Shown here: in pieces, positions 35,087 through 45,205 of the stretch
Layout: every line of letters begins with the position of its first letter
Position numbering within the stretch: position 1 is the first letter of the stretch
DNA from: Candidatus Harpocratesius repetitus
GTDB lineage: Archaea > Asgardarchaeota > Lokiarchaeia > Sigyniarchaeales > Promethearchaeaceae
Assembly: GCA_021498095.1 (NCBI GenBank)
Contig: JAIZWK010000001.1
Span: forward strand, 1-64,000
DNA: 64,000 bases
Reading direction: 5' to 3'
Program-made: the position numbers and the translations under genes
Notes under the pieces: generated by a model
What the model saw: only the letters and a program-made list of their open reading frames with translations
What the model was told of the DNA's origin: nothing
The model's database searches: none

Positions 35087-36748
35087 ATGAAAGGAAAAAA
35101 AATACGACTTGCTCTTGTGATATCAACTTTAATTTTGGTTTCGGTGATTTCAACAATCACAATTCGATCAGTATCTGCAACCAAAACTAATGCATCAAGA
35201 GCATTTAGCTTAGCAACCCAGAATACAGATACATTTACTGGAAGCGTGGCGCGATATGAAGTTGATTATTTTGAGATTGCAAATGTCGAACCAGGCTTAA
35301 TGGAATTATCTGTTTCATGGGGAAATAGCTATGACATCGATTGTTACATCTGTGAAACTGCTGATTATACCAATTACTTAGCGCGTGGTTATACAACCAG
35401 CAATCCTGAAACATGTTCCTATAATATACAAACTGCAGGAACTTACTATATTGCTGTTCGTATGTATACATGGTATGCATCTAGTACTAGTTACACAGCC
35501 ACAGTTACCTATTATTCAGGAAGTAGCGGAGGGGATACGATTGCTCCTTCAGTCTCAATTACTGATCCAGTTAATGGAGCAACTGTTAGTGGATCAATTT
35601 CTATTACAGCTACTGCTTCAGATAATGTTGGTGTAGACTATGTTCAATGCAAAGTTGATTCAGGAACGTGGGTTCAAGATTCTACCAGTCCCTATTCTTG
35701 GTCTCTTGATACTACAGCAATTTCAGATGGATCTCATATAATTTATGTTGAAGCATATGATGCTGCGGGGAATGTTGGAACAGATTCAATTACAATAAAT
35801 GTCGATAACTCGGGAGGCACAAACAATCAACTTACAAGTGGACAAACTGTAACTGGAAATTTAGCTGCTCAATATGATACAGAAATGTGGTATATTATTG
35901 TAAATGAAGGAGCCACCTCCATGCGCACTGTTTTAACATGTGGAAGTGCAGATTTTGATGTTTATGGAAGATTGGGAGCAGAACCAACGACAACAACCTA
36001 TGATTGGCGTGGTTATACGAGTGGAGGAGAAGATGTTACTTTTAATAATCCTGAAGCAGGAACATGGTACATAATGGTCAGATCATATTCTGGAACTGGA
36101 GATTATCAATTGACTGTAACTGTTGAAGAACCTCTACAGCCAAATCCGGATCCTGAAAAAATTGCAGTTTTCTTCTGGGCTAGTGATGCTGGTGCACAAT
36201 GGATCATTGATGAATATTGGGGTGTTCTACAAAATGAAGGATACAGCATAATTTTCAATTTTGAAGATACAAGTGATTTCGCAGCTGATTTTGCCACTGT
36301 AGATAACTACGTTGGTAGTGAAGATACTGTATTTTTCTATCTATTTGGTCATGGAAACAATGATGGTACAGATTCTTATACTGCTTTTGCACCTAGTAGT
36401 AGTATTGTGTATTCAAGTCAATTTCGAACATTAATGGATGGAATTGATACAGTACGCAAGGCGTTTCTTATTGAATCATGTCATTCTGGTGGTTTTCCTG
36501 AAGATTTTCAAGCTGCACCATATTTAGCAATGTCCACCTCCGACCAAACACACAACGCCTATGCTGTTGGAACTTTACCAAATGAAGGTATATTCTCAAA
36601 TGCATTCTTCAATCATGTGGCTGATGGTTATAACGCTGTTGAATCATTTTACTACGCTCGACAAGTTGTTTTTGATGGAGCAACCAGCGATACATATATG
36701 CAATATCCGTTAATTTCGGATTATTCTGATTATGTGTGGTTTGCATAA
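35087..36748 (+). CDS. Secreted caspase-like (clan CD) cysteine peptidase with PPC and Ig-like domains
   Basis: A signal peptide (1-~32, 'RLALVISTLILVSVIST') leads a multidomain extracellular protein. A PPC-type beta-sandwich lies at ~40-145, an Ig-like domain at ~155-240 ('VSITDPVNGATVSGSISI', 'DSGTWVQDSTSPYSW'), a second PPC domain at ~250-345, and a C-terminal peptidase domain at ~350-553. In the last, 'YLFGHGNND' supplies His (~421) and 'FLIESCHSGGF' supplies Cys (~465), the dyad spacing of C13/C14-type clan CD enzymes. The ATG at 35087 is preferred to a GTG three codons earlier because it gives a compact signal peptide. It probably acts at the cell surface or outside; the substrate is unknown. 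Confidence 0.8.
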   Translation: MKGKKIRLALVISTLILVSVISTITIRSVSATKTNASRAFSLATQNTDTFTGSVARYEVDYFEIANVEPGLMELSVSWGNSYDIDCYICETADYTNYLARGYTTSNPETCSYNIQTAGTYYIAVRMYTWYASSTSYTATVTYYSGSSGGDTIAPSVSITDPVNGATVSGSISITATASDNVGVDYVQCKVDSGTWVQDSTSPYSWSLDTTAISDGSHIIYVEAYDAAGNVGTDSITINVDNSGGTNNQLTSGQTVTGNLAAQYDTEMWYIIVNEGATSMRTVLTCGSADFDVYGRLGAEPTTTTYDWRGYTSGGEDVTFNNPEAGTWYIMVRSYSGTGDYQLTVTVEEPLQPNPDPEKIAVFFWASDAGAQWIIDEYWGVLQNEGYSIIFNFEDTSDFAADFATVDNYVGSEDTVFFYLFGHGNNDGTDSYTAFAPSSSIVYSSQFRTLMDGIDTVRKAFLIESCHSGGFPEDFQAAPYLAMSTSDQTHNAYAVGTLPNEGIFSNAFFNHVADGYNAVESFYYARQVVFDGATSDTYMQYPLISDYSDYVWFA

Positions 36749-36994
36749 ATAGAATTTGAAGTTTGATAGGAACTTTTTTTTATTTTTTTTTTACTTAAAG
36801 TTCATTTGTATGTTCGTTCAGAGAAAATTTGTTGGAAGTGTTATCGAGATTATTTTTAATGAGGGATATATTCACATTGATAAAAAAATACTTCTTTAAA
36901 GCGATTTCTCAATTTTCCATTAAAATCCTAATCAGATACAGAATTGTGATTATTTAGCATCCTTTTTTATAATACTTTAACAGAGATCATTTTA

Positions 36995-38371
36995 ATGAAA
37001 GAAAGAGAATCAAACAACTCGTTATCAACTAAGAGTTTAACTAAACCCATAGGAGTTACTCCTATTCGAATGCAAACATGGCTAGTTATTGCCTTACTCG
37101 GTGTTGCAGGGCAAATTGCTTGGGCAGTAGAAAATTCATGGTTTAATGTTTTCGTTTATGATGAAATCACCGAAGACCCCACCCCTGTTGCATGGATGGT
37201 AGCGGTTAGTGCCATAACAGCTACTGTTACCACCATTTTAATCGGAGCACTGAGCGATCGAACCAGATCGAAAATGGGGAAGAGAAAACCCTACATTTTG
37301 TTTGGATATGTTTTATGGGGAATCATTACAGCTCTTTTTCCAATGGTAGAATTAATTCAACGGTTGAGTGTGGCAGTTTTTATGGTTGTTTTCATGGATG
37401 CAGTTATGACTTTTTTTGGTTCTACTGCTAATGATGCTTGCTTTAATGCATGGATTACAGATATCACCGATCATACCAATCGAGGTAGAGTGCAGGGAAT
37501 TCTGATGATGACTACTTTAATCGCTAATTTAATTGCTATTGGTGCTTCAGGATTCATCATTGACACATATGGATATTTTATTTTCTTTTATTTTTTAGGG
37601 GGATTTGTCTCTATTGCAGGTTTTATTGCAGGTATTTTAGTCAAAGAACCACCACAAAATTATCCAAATAATGTAATGATTTCTGAAACACCAGAGTTGA
37701 CAACTCAGCAAAAAGTTAAAAAATCATTTTGGGAAGATATTACATACGCTTTTAAACCAGACACGATAAAAAGCCACCCTTTACTTTATGTCCTCCTCTC
37801 CACTATGGCTTTAATCAATATTGGGGGTCAGGTCTCAGCACCATATCTTTTTGTGTATTTAGAAAATTATCTGGAATTTTCTAAGGGCGATGTATCAATT
37901 GTGGGTGGTGTGGTTATTCTCATTGCTGCAATCGTTTCTGTACTATATGGATTAATCAGTCACAGGATGCAACGACATTTAGTACTCTTATTTACAATTC
38001 TTGGTAATGGAATATTATCGCTATTATTTGCATTGATCAAAGAGATAATTCCTATCATCTTACTTTATTCAGTGGTTCTATCTCTTCAAATGATTAACAG
38101 CATCGTGTTGGAGTCTTGGATTCAAGATTTATATCCACCTGATGATCGAGGAAAATTCCAAGGTATTCGAATGGTGGCTTTCGTAGCGATCCCTATGATT
38201 TTTGGTCCGATTATTGGAAATTTGGTTATTCATCATTATGGAATTCCAAGTTTAACTCAAGAAGGTGGATATATTCCTACTCCTGAAATTTTTATATATG
38301 GAGGTTTAGTCAGTCTTTTTGCTTTGATTCCAGCTGCAATCATAATATTTTACAGAAAGACTCGAAAATAG
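36995..38371 (+). CDS. Major facilitator superfamily transporter (GPH/SLC45-like)
   Basis: A 458-aa protein with ~12 membrane helices. The loop after helix 2 reads 'GALSDRTRSKMGKRKPYIL', the characteristic signature of glycoside-pentoside-hexuronide and SLC45-type sugar:cation symporters. 'NDACFNAWITDITDHTNRGRVQG' residues follow around helix 4/5. A central cytoplasmic loop at ~225-255 separates the halves, and a 'LYPPDDRGKFQGIRM' segment marks the second half. The likely substrate is a sugar or glycoside; nothing in the neighbourhood confirms it. It is transcribed alone. Confidence 0.8.
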   Translation: MKERESNNSLSTKSLTKPIGVTPIRMQTWLVIALLGVAGQIAWAVENSWFNVFVYDEITEDPTPVAWMVAVSAITATVTTILIGALSDRTRSKMGKRKPYILFGYVLWGIITALFPMVELIQRLSVAVFMVVFMDAVMTFFGSTANDACFNAWITDITDHTNRGRVQGILMMTTLIANLIAIGASGFIIDTYGYFIFFYFLGGFVSIAGFIAGILVKEPPQNYPNNVMISETPELTTQQKVKKSFWEDITYAFKPDTIKSHPLLYVLLSTMALINIGGQVSAPYLFVYLENYLEFSKGDVSIVGGVVILIAAIVSVLYGLISHRMQRHLVLLFTILGNGILSLLFALIKEIIPIILLYSVVLSLQMINSIVLESWIQDLYPPDDRGKFQGIRMVAFVAIPMIFGPIIGNLVIHHYGIPSLTQEGGYIPTPEIFIYGGLVSLFALIPAAIIIFYRKTRK

Positions 38372-38414
38372 ATTTTTTTTTACTTTAACAAAAAAAATTA
38401 AGTAGAGATAAAAT

Positions 38415-39179
38415 TTATAGGTGATTTTTTATGATTTCAGATATTTGATTAGATATTTGGTTAAATGGGGGTATCTTTTGCCATACTATTGGCTGAATAA
38501 TTCGTTTCCATTTCTTTTGAGAAAAATTCAAACATTCAAGAAATTTATTTAGATCCCATTGAATATTATAATAATTTAATTTTGATTGAACTAATTTCAA
38601 ATTGAATTTAACTCCCTTTATCAGTAAAAACCAGAGGTCGAAAATATCTCGAGCACGTGTTCTACTCATAACTGCACGGATTTTTTCTGCCAAAATTTCT
38701 TGTAAATCCATAAAAGATATAAAAAAAGGGAGTATATCTGGAAAAATGGGTTGAAAATATTCCTTTTTTGCTGAAAGTATTACTTTTTCTCGAAAACTTA
38801 TTTCAATTTTTAGATAACTTGTACTTTTTTCACTCTCATATAATGGACCCTTTGCTCCGATCCGAAAAGAACTGCTAATATCTGTTTCTTTTATATTATC
38901 AATATTTGAAAAAATCCCATAATTTGCTAATTCATTTTGAATTATTTTTGAAAGTTTGCTAATTGGAGTGGTTTCAGCCTTCAATGAAGTAAAATCGAGA
39001 TCTTCTGAAAACCGGGGAAGATGGGCAAACATCATTAAAGCAGTTCCTCCTTTGAAAATGATTTCAGTTTTTGAATAAATCGCTTGTAAGACAATCGTCT
39101 GAAGATAAGATTTTTCAAGGTGATATAAACTCTTTTTATTCGTCCGAGCAATTTTTTCTAATTCTTCACGCAATATCAT
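38415..39179 (-). CDS. abiEii: AbiEii/AbiGii-type nucleotidyltransferase toxin
   Basis: A DNA-polymerase-beta-fold nucleotidyltransferase. 'FKGGTALMMF' (~42-51) and 'RFSEDLDFTSL' (~56-66) are the GG(S/T)...DxD metal-binding motifs of the AbiEii family. 'LAEKIRAVMSRTRARDIFDLWFLL' residues at ~163-186 are the family C-terminal signature. AbiEii proteins are toxins of type IV toxin-antitoxin systems that can abort phage infection. The gene overlaps the upstream antitoxin gene by 4 bases, as expected for an AbiE operon. Confidence 0.87.
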   Translation of the reverse strand: MILREELEKIARTNKKSLYHLEKSYLQTIVLQAIYSKTEIIFKGGTALMMFAHLPRFSEDLDFTSLKAETTPISKLSKIIQNELANYGIFSNIDNIKETDISSSFRIGAKGPLYESEKSTSYLKIEISFREKVILSAKKEYFQPIFPDILPFFISFMDLQEILAEKIRAVMSRTRARDIFDLWFLLIKGVKFNLKLVQSKLNYYNIQWDLNKFLECLNFSQKKWKRIIQPIVWQKIPPFNQISNQISEIIKNHL

Positions 39180-39895
39180 TGATTATCAACCCCAAGTTCT
39201 TCATTTACATATATTCTCCATTTATAATTGAAAACTCCCTTATAATTATTATCAGGTACTAATTTATAAACTGTAGTTGATTTTCGTTTTAACGATGTTG
39301 GGATTCCAAGAAAATCCAATAATACACCCAAACGACTGATTACAGCTTCAGATTTCATCTGAATTGCATATTTTTCAATCAATGCCAAATTGAATCCCTC
39401 ACGAAGAGCAGAAAGTAAATCGTTAATATGGATATAACTAGGTAAATACAATGCGTCCAACACTGCTTTTTCAAGATCTGCAACTAAATAAAAAGAATTG
39501 CGATAGACGATTTTGCGATATCCAAATATAAGAGTGGGTTTAATTTTTAAAAAATAGACATTATACTGATTTAAAATTCGACTCGGACTATGAATTTTTT
39601 TAGAAGTAATGACATAATAATCGTTAATCATTTGATCGAACCTATTATGAAGGAACAATGCAGTTGTAAGTGAAAAGTATGAAGGTTGGTAAAGTTGTGT
39701 GGCTATAAGTAGTGGATCGTCTATTAAGGCAAATTTACCTTTATATACAGAATAGATTTGCTGTTTTTGTTTCATCCGATTAATAAGAATATAGGCTGAT
39801 CGAAGATTAATTCCAGCAAGATGAGAGAGTTCTCTCGGAGTAAATACATTTTTTTTTGTTTTTTCTAACTTTTGAAGGAGTTCATACCGATTCAT
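39176..39895 (-). CDS. abiEi: AbiEi-type antitoxin with N-terminal winged helix
   Basis: A 239-aa protein placed as the first gene of the toxin operon. Residues ~1-60 form a winged-helix domain ('FTPRELSHLAGINLRSAYILINRM'), and the remainder fits the C-terminal antitoxin region ('SYFSLTTALFLHNRFDQ', 'VADLEKAVLDALYLPSY'). AbiEi proteins neutralise AbiEii and repress their own promoter. The call relies on the gene order and family texture together. The 200-bp region upstream is very AT-rich and probably holds the autoregulated promoter. Confidence 0.8.
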   Translation of the reverse strand: MNRYELLQKLEKTKKNVFTPRELSHLAGINLRSAYILINRMKQKQQIYSVYKGKFALIDDPLLIATQLYQPSYFSLTTALFLHNRFDQMINDYYVITSKKIHSPSRILNQYNVYFLKIKPTLIFGYRKIVYRNSFYLVADLEKAVLDALYLPSYIHINDLLSALREGFNLALIEKYAIQMKSEAVISRLGVLLDFLGIPTSLKRKSTTVYKLVPDNNYKGVFNYKWRIYVNEELGVDNQ

Positions 39896-40102
39896 TACTG
39901 CTCATCCATATTATTATGATAATTTTTATTATTTATATTTACCGTAAAATCATAACAATTTTAATATGATTCTATACACAAAACGAAAAAGTAATACAAA
40001 AAAGAATGCAGTTATAATAGAAGAATTATATAAGAATTTTCTTAAAAGTTATAATTAAGCATCTTATCTACTTTTTATACTTGTAATAATTAAAGATTCA
40101 AA

Positions 40103-41863
40103 TCAATCTACATCTAAATTCAATTTTTCTAATTTCACCTTTACTGCATTTAGGATTTTATGTCCATACAACTCTAGAAATTTAATAGACCCTGCTTGTT
40201 CATGGCCACCTCCTTCTATAGCCGCGAGGGGAAATTGTTTTTGTAGATAGAGCAGCAATTCAGGTACTGGAAGGAGTGCTTCAGTTGCCCTAATAATAAT
40301 CCCATCACTGAAATAACCCATGGAAAAAACCGCTTTGGAGTAAGTTTGAGCCGCGATATGATCATGAATTAATCCAAGAGTTTTTCCTGGTGGTGGATAT
40401 TTTCCTCTTTGAGTAAATTGTTCTAAATTTAAAGTTACAACCTTTACAGCAGTAAAATCACTAATTTGAATGTGAGGCAAAATTCGGTTCAATGCTTCAT
40501 CAAAATATCGATCTACTTCATGAGCCACTAACTGCACCATTTTCTCGTTAGTAAAAACTTGTTCATAGACACCTTCTCCATCTTCAAATCTGAAGTGAAA
40601 GGCTAAATAATCAATAACTTTAGCCATATCTAAAAGTTCTTCTCGAGTTTTTTCAGATTTCTTAATGCACTTATCAATTTCTTCCCCTTCACATCGATCA
40701 CCCACTCCTGCTACAGCAGGATATAAAGGAGCATCGAGATCTTCATCAATAAACCGAGCTAATTCGTATCCTAACATTCCACCGCTTGTTTGAGAATCCC
40801 AACCAAAAAGATAGGGATTAAGATGAAATTGAAGATAATCACAGATCACACTTTTTCCATCCGCTAATTCCCCGGGATTATGATGATCAACAACTATACA
40901 TTCATAGTTGAAGCTTTGGAGAACTTGAAGAGCAAATAAGTTTTCAGGGGTTGATCCTGTGTCTAAAAGAAGAATTAAAGGAGATTTATCTCCAAAATGA
41001 TTGGTGTAACGATTAAATTTACTTATATCTCGAAATAAATCAATTTGATCGTAAAAGGGAGAAACACTAGGGCTTCGGTAAAGTTTATTTTTAGGATCAA
41101 TATTATTTCGCTCCATTTCATGAAGAATGGCTTGTTCCACAGCCAAACCAGCACATATTCCATCAGCATCATTGTGATGACGGATTAAAATTGGTTGTTG
41201 ATCCATAATAGCGCGGCGGATTCGCTGCGCGATCGATATAAAACGCTCTTTCATACTTTCATATCGTTTTGAATCAATACTAAAGGTAGTTCGGTGGGGT
41301 CGACTTCTTTCTTGAAGTAATCCTTCAAAATCCATATTTGAAGAACGAATTGATTTAATTTCTATCTCTAATTGATCTCTATGGAATGTAGCTTTTCCAA
41401 AAATTTTGACAATTGAATCTTCTAACACTTCATCTTCAGATAACGGGCGGCTATTATCTTCTTTAGAATTTATATTAGAATTCAAATTTGATTGAATTTC
41501 ATCTTTAGTGGACGAAGAATTAGATGACGATTTGGATTTTGATCGACTATCTTTAATTTGTAAATTTCCAAATGAATAAATTTTAGAACCTTTTTCAGAA
41601 ATTTCGTTTAATTTTTCACTCTCACTTGAATTTTGCTGAAAAATACGTGTATGGGCAACAGCTTCTATAGTTCCAGTTCCATCGAAAATTGTTAAAATGA
41701 TAGGTCCAGGTTTGACTTTTCGAATAATTTTCACAGTTCCTCGATAGTAATCCCCATATTCAAGAAGGTTAATTGCCCTTTTTACCCTTCTCTTTGATTC
41801 TGATGAAGATTTTGATAAAATATCTTTAAACTCTTTTTCTCGTCGATGGTGTTGTGGACTCAT
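40103..41863 (-). CDS. DHH-family phosphoesterase with OB fold (archaeal RecJ-like)
   Basis: A 586-aa protein. Residues ~35-72 resemble an OB/S1-type nucleic-acid-binding fold ('YYRGTVKIIRKVKPGPIILTIFDGTGTI'-like strands). A Ser/Asn-rich low-complexity insert lies at ~105-140. The DHH domain starts with 'RHHNDADGICAG' (228-239), then 'LLLDTGS' and 'IVVDHHNPGE' (~326), with the second-domain glycines 'EGGGHEQAGSIKF' near the C-terminus (DHHA1). These motifs bind Mn/Mg and support exonuclease or phosphodiesterase action, as in the archaeal RecJ/GAN relatives that associate with replication. The exact substrate (ssDNA or RNA) is not decided by sequence. Confidence 0.83.
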   Translation of the reverse strand: MSPQHHRREKEFKDILSKSSSESKRRVKRAINLLEYGDYYRGTVKIIRKVKPGPIILTIFDGTGTIEAVAHTRIFQQNSSESEKLNEISEKGSKIYSFGNLQIKDSRSKSKSSSNSSSTKDEIQSNLNSNINSKEDNSRPLSEDEVLEDSIVKIFGKATFHRDQLEIEIKSIRSSNMDFEGLLQERSRPHRTTFSIDSKRYESMKERFISIAQRIRRAIMDQQPILIRHHNDADGICAGLAVEQAILHEMERNNIDPKNKLYRSPSVSPFYDQIDLFRDISKFNRYTNHFGDKSPLILLLDTGSTPENLFALQVLQSFNYECIVVDHHNPGELADGKSVICDYLQFHLNPYLFGWDSQTSGGMLGYELARFIDEDLDAPLYPAVAGVGDRCEGEEIDKCIKKSEKTREELLDMAKVIDYLAFHFRFEDGEGVYEQVFTNEKMVQLVAHEVDRYFDEALNRILPHIQISDFTAVKVVTLNLEQFTQRGKYPPPGKTLGLIHDHIAAQTYSKAVFSMGYFSDGIIIRATEALLPVPELLLYLQKQFPLAAIEGGGHEQAGSIKFLELYGHKILNAVKVKLEKLNLDVD

Positions 41864-42021
41864 TGAATCTTAATCACTCTCAAAAAATGGAATTATTCAT
41901 ATTTTATGATTTTACGCTTTTGTGACCACCTGTTATATTAGTATTTTAACAAAAACTGATAGTAAATGGCATCCATGAGATTATTTATTTATCTTTATTT
42001 ATTTCAAAATAGGTGTATCTT

Positions 42022-42513
42022 ATGAAAATTTGGATATTACATGATTCAAAATATGGAAATGGCAAAAAACTAGCCGAAGAATTAGGTAACACTTTTCCAT
42101 CAAATACTGAAATCAAAATTGGACATATCAACGAGATTTCTCCAGAAATTATTGCACAAAATCTTCCAGATTCATTAATTTTAGGAGGTGCCGTTCGCAT
42201 GTTTCGAGGTGCACCGGCTTCCAAAAAATGGTTAAAAAATTTATCAAATTTACTTCAAATATCAAATAAAACAATTTCAACAGGGTTAATATTTCTCACT
42301 CACGCTTTAGCAACAGAAAAAGTTCAAGGATATGCTAAACGTTTTTGGAAAAAAATGAGTAGATCACCAGCAATTTTACAAACATATCCTCAATGGATAA
42401 CTGCGAGAGTAAATACATCCGAAGGTCCATTTTTCGAAGGTGAAATTGATAATGCACTCAAAATCGCCAGTGAATTTCACTCTTGGATTTTAGTTAGAAA
42501 TAATCATAAATAA
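42022..42513 (+). CDS. Flavodoxin-like protein
   Basis: A 163-aa protein with a flavodoxin-type N-terminus: 'KIWILHDSKYGNGKKLAEELG' gives the first strand and the FMN phosphate loop. 'DSLILGGAVRMFRGAPASKKW' residues at ~50-70 give the second FMN-contact region, and 'ISTGLIFLTHALAT' a third strand. It most likely carries electrons or acts as a flavin-dependent quinone/thiol reductase. The ATG at 42022 is preferred to an upstream GTG because the flavodoxin strand starts immediately. The downstream region is a mobile repeat. Confidence 0.7.
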   Translation: MKIWILHDSKYGNGKKLAEELGNTFPSNTEIKIGHINEISPEIIAQNLPDSLILGGAVRMFRGAPASKKWLKNLSNLLQISNKTISTGLIFLTHALATEKVQGYAKRFWKKMSRSPAILQTYPQWITARVNTSEGPFFEGEIDNALKIASEFHSWILVRNNHK

Positions 42514-42527
42514 GAAAATTTGCACTT

Positions 42528-42839
42528 GAGGATGTTTCATCTTTTTTAATTTAAACGCTTTTTTGAATATCATTCATATATATCCGACTTATATCTGAAA
42601 TATAGCAATTCTTTTTTTGTCGAACTCGATTTTTTCAAAGAAATTGTTAAAAATATACCATCTTGTTTATAAATTCTTCAATCTGAAGTCGATTTTATTA
42701 TAATTTTTGATTTACATATCTTGAATTTGGCACCTTGGTAAAATCGACAAAAAATATAGAAGGATATTTTGGATTTGAGTCGGAAGAATTCAGATGATGA
42801 AATGAAAAACTTCGAATCTTTGAAATTTAAAATACCCTC
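42528..42839. mobile_element. MITE-like element, copy 2 (312 bp)
   Basis: The second copy of the ~311-bp family, GAGG...CCTC ends, flanked by the 4-bp duplication actt (42524-42527 and 42840-42843). It lies 15 bp after the flavodoxin-like gene in the same orientation as copy 1. It has no open frame of note. Confidence 0.88.
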
Positions 42840-42952
42840 ACTTGATAAATATTATTTTATTTTTCAAATTATTAAGAGAATAGGAAAAAAGGGAAAAAAT
42901 TCCAATACATTCAATTTCTATGACATTAAATGAATGGAAAGAATTTAATCAA

Positions 42953-45205
42953 TTAATTCTTTTTTTTTAAAGTAATCAGTGCCAATGAAATTAAAGATAT
43001 TCCTATAAAAACTCCTAATGAATAACCCGGAATATTATCAAAAGGAAGAGGTTGTGTATCATCATCAGTAGCTGTATCATCAGATGATGTGTCATCTGTA
43101 GCAGTATCATCTGTGGTAGTATTATTTTCATTTTGTGAACCAGGATAATCACTTGGATCTAATGGATTTGATCCAGAAAGAACCTCAATTCCATCTCCAT
43201 ACCCATCGTTATCAGTATCAGCCTCTAAGAGATTTGTTCCATAACTTACCTCAAATCCATCGAGTAAATTATCATTATCTGTATCAACAGAAAGTGGATC
43301 TGAATTATAGTAATTTACTTCTAACCCATCATTTAAATTATCAAAATCACTATCTTCATTAGCAGGATCTGTCATATATACAAAAACTTCATCACCATCA
43401 TTAATCCCATCAAAATCACTATCGGGATTAGTTGGATCTGTGTGATATATTAGGATCTCATCATTATCACTAATTCCATCAAAATCTGAATCTAGAATAT
43501 AGGTAGTTTTGATTTCATAAATCCGAATAATTTTCATCGAATTCAGCGGAATGCTCAATATTTCATTCGAATATGCTAATTGATAATACGGTTGACCAAT
43601 TACTATTAAAGGCATTAAATCTTCTACAATGTAACGTTGTATTTCGTAATAAATATCTCGTCGAGCCAATTCATCAGTTTCACGATGACCATCATCAATT
43701 AATTGGGATAAATATGGATCATTCACTTGAAACATATTCGATGTGGAATAACTTGCAAAGAGGGGATCAATAAAATTAGATGGATCATTAAAATCATTCA
43801 TCCAACCTAACATGAAAAGATCTATATTATCTTTAACGAAAAATAAATCTTGAAGAAATTCCCCCCAAGTTACATTGTTTAAAATAACTTTAATTCCGAT
43901 TTTTTCTAAATTGGATTTAATCAAATATCCCAAATCTTCACGAACTAAGTTTCCTTCATTCCAAGTATAATTATACACAGCAATTGGAGAGGAATTTGCT
44001 TTATTTATCCACCAAGTATCATTTGTTAAGCTAGTGTTTACTGGAACGATTCCTGCATCATATAAAATTTTTCGAGCATGAGTTACATTATAATTTGGCG
44101 CATCAAATTCAGATGTATGAAATAGAATTCCTTCAGGAACTGGAGAATTTTGTTGTTCTACACTCCATGGATAATCATTTAATATATTTAATATTTCTTC
44201 ATAATTCATTGCAAAACTAATTGATTGTCGCATTGTTATGTTAACTTTTTCATTATTCATTCCAATGTAATATATTATTGAAGACAGAAACGGTTCAGAA
44301 AGAGTAATGTTTGGGTTTGTTTGAAATTGGTCGATGTAGCTAGAATCAAAAGAATCAATTAATTGTATTTCCCCATTTATAAGTGCATCCATTTTAACAG
44401 TGGAGTCATAATATTCAATGAAGTTAACAAACTCTGGAGAATTATTAATCCATCCTCCATGGTAAGAATCATATGCTTCTAAAGTGATTGTATTTTCACT
44501 TTTTTCGATATATTGATATGGTCCAGTTCCAATTAGGATATCAGTATTTGGATTTAAAAGTGAATCATATGGAATTCCAGCATCACTTGGAAGAATTGAA
44601 GAGCCTGTGAAACTCAATAATGCAGGAAATGCTGTATAAGGATAATTCAAAACAAATCTTACCGTGTATTCCGAAATAATTTCTGTATGATTTATAACAA
44701 ATGGACTTTGGGGATAAAGAGGACCAAGTGGTTGATATAAATCGATTAACTGACTCACTCCTAATTCAATTAAACTATTCAATCGATTAAATGTCCAAAC
44801 AACATCGTTTGCATTCAAAAGGCTACCATCATGAAATGTAACACCCTCTTTTAAATTCACGGTATATTCTGTTCCGTTTGAATTCCAAGTTCCCATTTCA
44901 GTAGCAAGACATGGTTTCAGTTTTAATTCAGGATCATTTAAATCTTCTTGAAAAAGACACTCAGATACTTGTCTAATAATTAATTGAGAATTAAAATCCC
45001 ATGCTGTCTGGGGGTCTAAATCATAAGCCAAATAAGAAACCCCATAATTTAATGTCTTCCCATAAGCAATTCCTGAAGATTGAATAACGTTATTAGGCAT
45101 CATTTGAAAGGCAACAACACTACTTTGAGAAATCCCAAATATTAACGAAACAATCAATAAAAATGCCCCCAACAGTAAATTAATATTCTTTTTTTTAATT
45201 TTCAT
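42953..45205 (-). CDS. Family 5 (peptide/nickel-type) extracellular substrate-binding protein, surface-anchored
   Basis: Residues ~1-30 are a signal peptide. Residues ~45-560 are a family 5 solute-binding domain ('NLKEGVTFHDGSLLNANDVVWTFNRL', 'GTGPYQYIEKS', 'RDIYYEIQRYIVEDLMPLIVIGQPYY'). Residues ~575-690 hold Ca-binding Asp-rich thrombospondin-type-3 repeats ('DSDFDGISDNDE', 'DTDNDNLLDGFEV'). A Thr/Asp linker follows, and the end is 'IPGYSLGVFIGISLISLA' plus a Lys tail, a tripartite anchor or sorting signal shared with two other proteins in the window. It presumably captures peptides or oligosaccharides for an ABC importer, but no permease genes are nearby. Confidence 0.87.
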   Translation of the reverse strand: MKIKKKNINLLLGAFLLIVSLIFGISQSSVVAFQMMPNNVIQSSGIAYGKTLNYGVSYLAYDLDPQTAWDFNSQLIIRQVSECLFQEDLNDPELKLKPCLATEMGTWNSNGTEYTVNLKEGVTFHDGSLLNANDVVWTFNRLNSLIELGVSQLIDLYQPLGPLYPQSPFVINHTEIISEYTVRFVLNYPYTAFPALLSFTGSSILPSDAGIPYDSLLNPNTDILIGTGPYQYIEKSENTITLEAYDSYHGGWINNSPEFVNFIEYYDSTVKMDALINGEIQLIDSFDSSYIDQFQTNPNITLSEPFLSSIIYYIGMNNEKVNITMRQSISFAMNYEEILNILNDYPWSVEQQNSPVPEGILFHTSEFDAPNYNVTHARKILYDAGIVPVNTSLTNDTWWINKANSSPIAVYNYTWNEGNLVREDLGYLIKSNLEKIGIKVILNNVTWGEFLQDLFFVKDNIDLFMLGWMNDFNDPSNFIDPLFASYSTSNMFQVNDPYLSQLIDDGHRETDELARRDIYYEIQRYIVEDLMPLIVIGQPYYQLAYSNEILSIPLNSMKIIRIYEIKTTYILDSDFDGISDNDEILIYHTDPTNPDSDFDGINDGDEVFVYMTDPANEDSDFDNLNDGLEVNYYNSDPLSVDTDNDNLLDGFEVSYGTNLLEADTDNDGYGDGIEVLSGSNPLDPSDYPGSQNENNTTTDDTATDDTSSDDTATDDDTQPLPFDNIPGYSLGVFIGISLISLALITLKKKN

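Noticed and set aside
34897..35184. A 95-codon minus-strand frame at the start of the secreted peptidase gene
   Set aside because: It is antisense to the signal peptide region and has no recognisable features.
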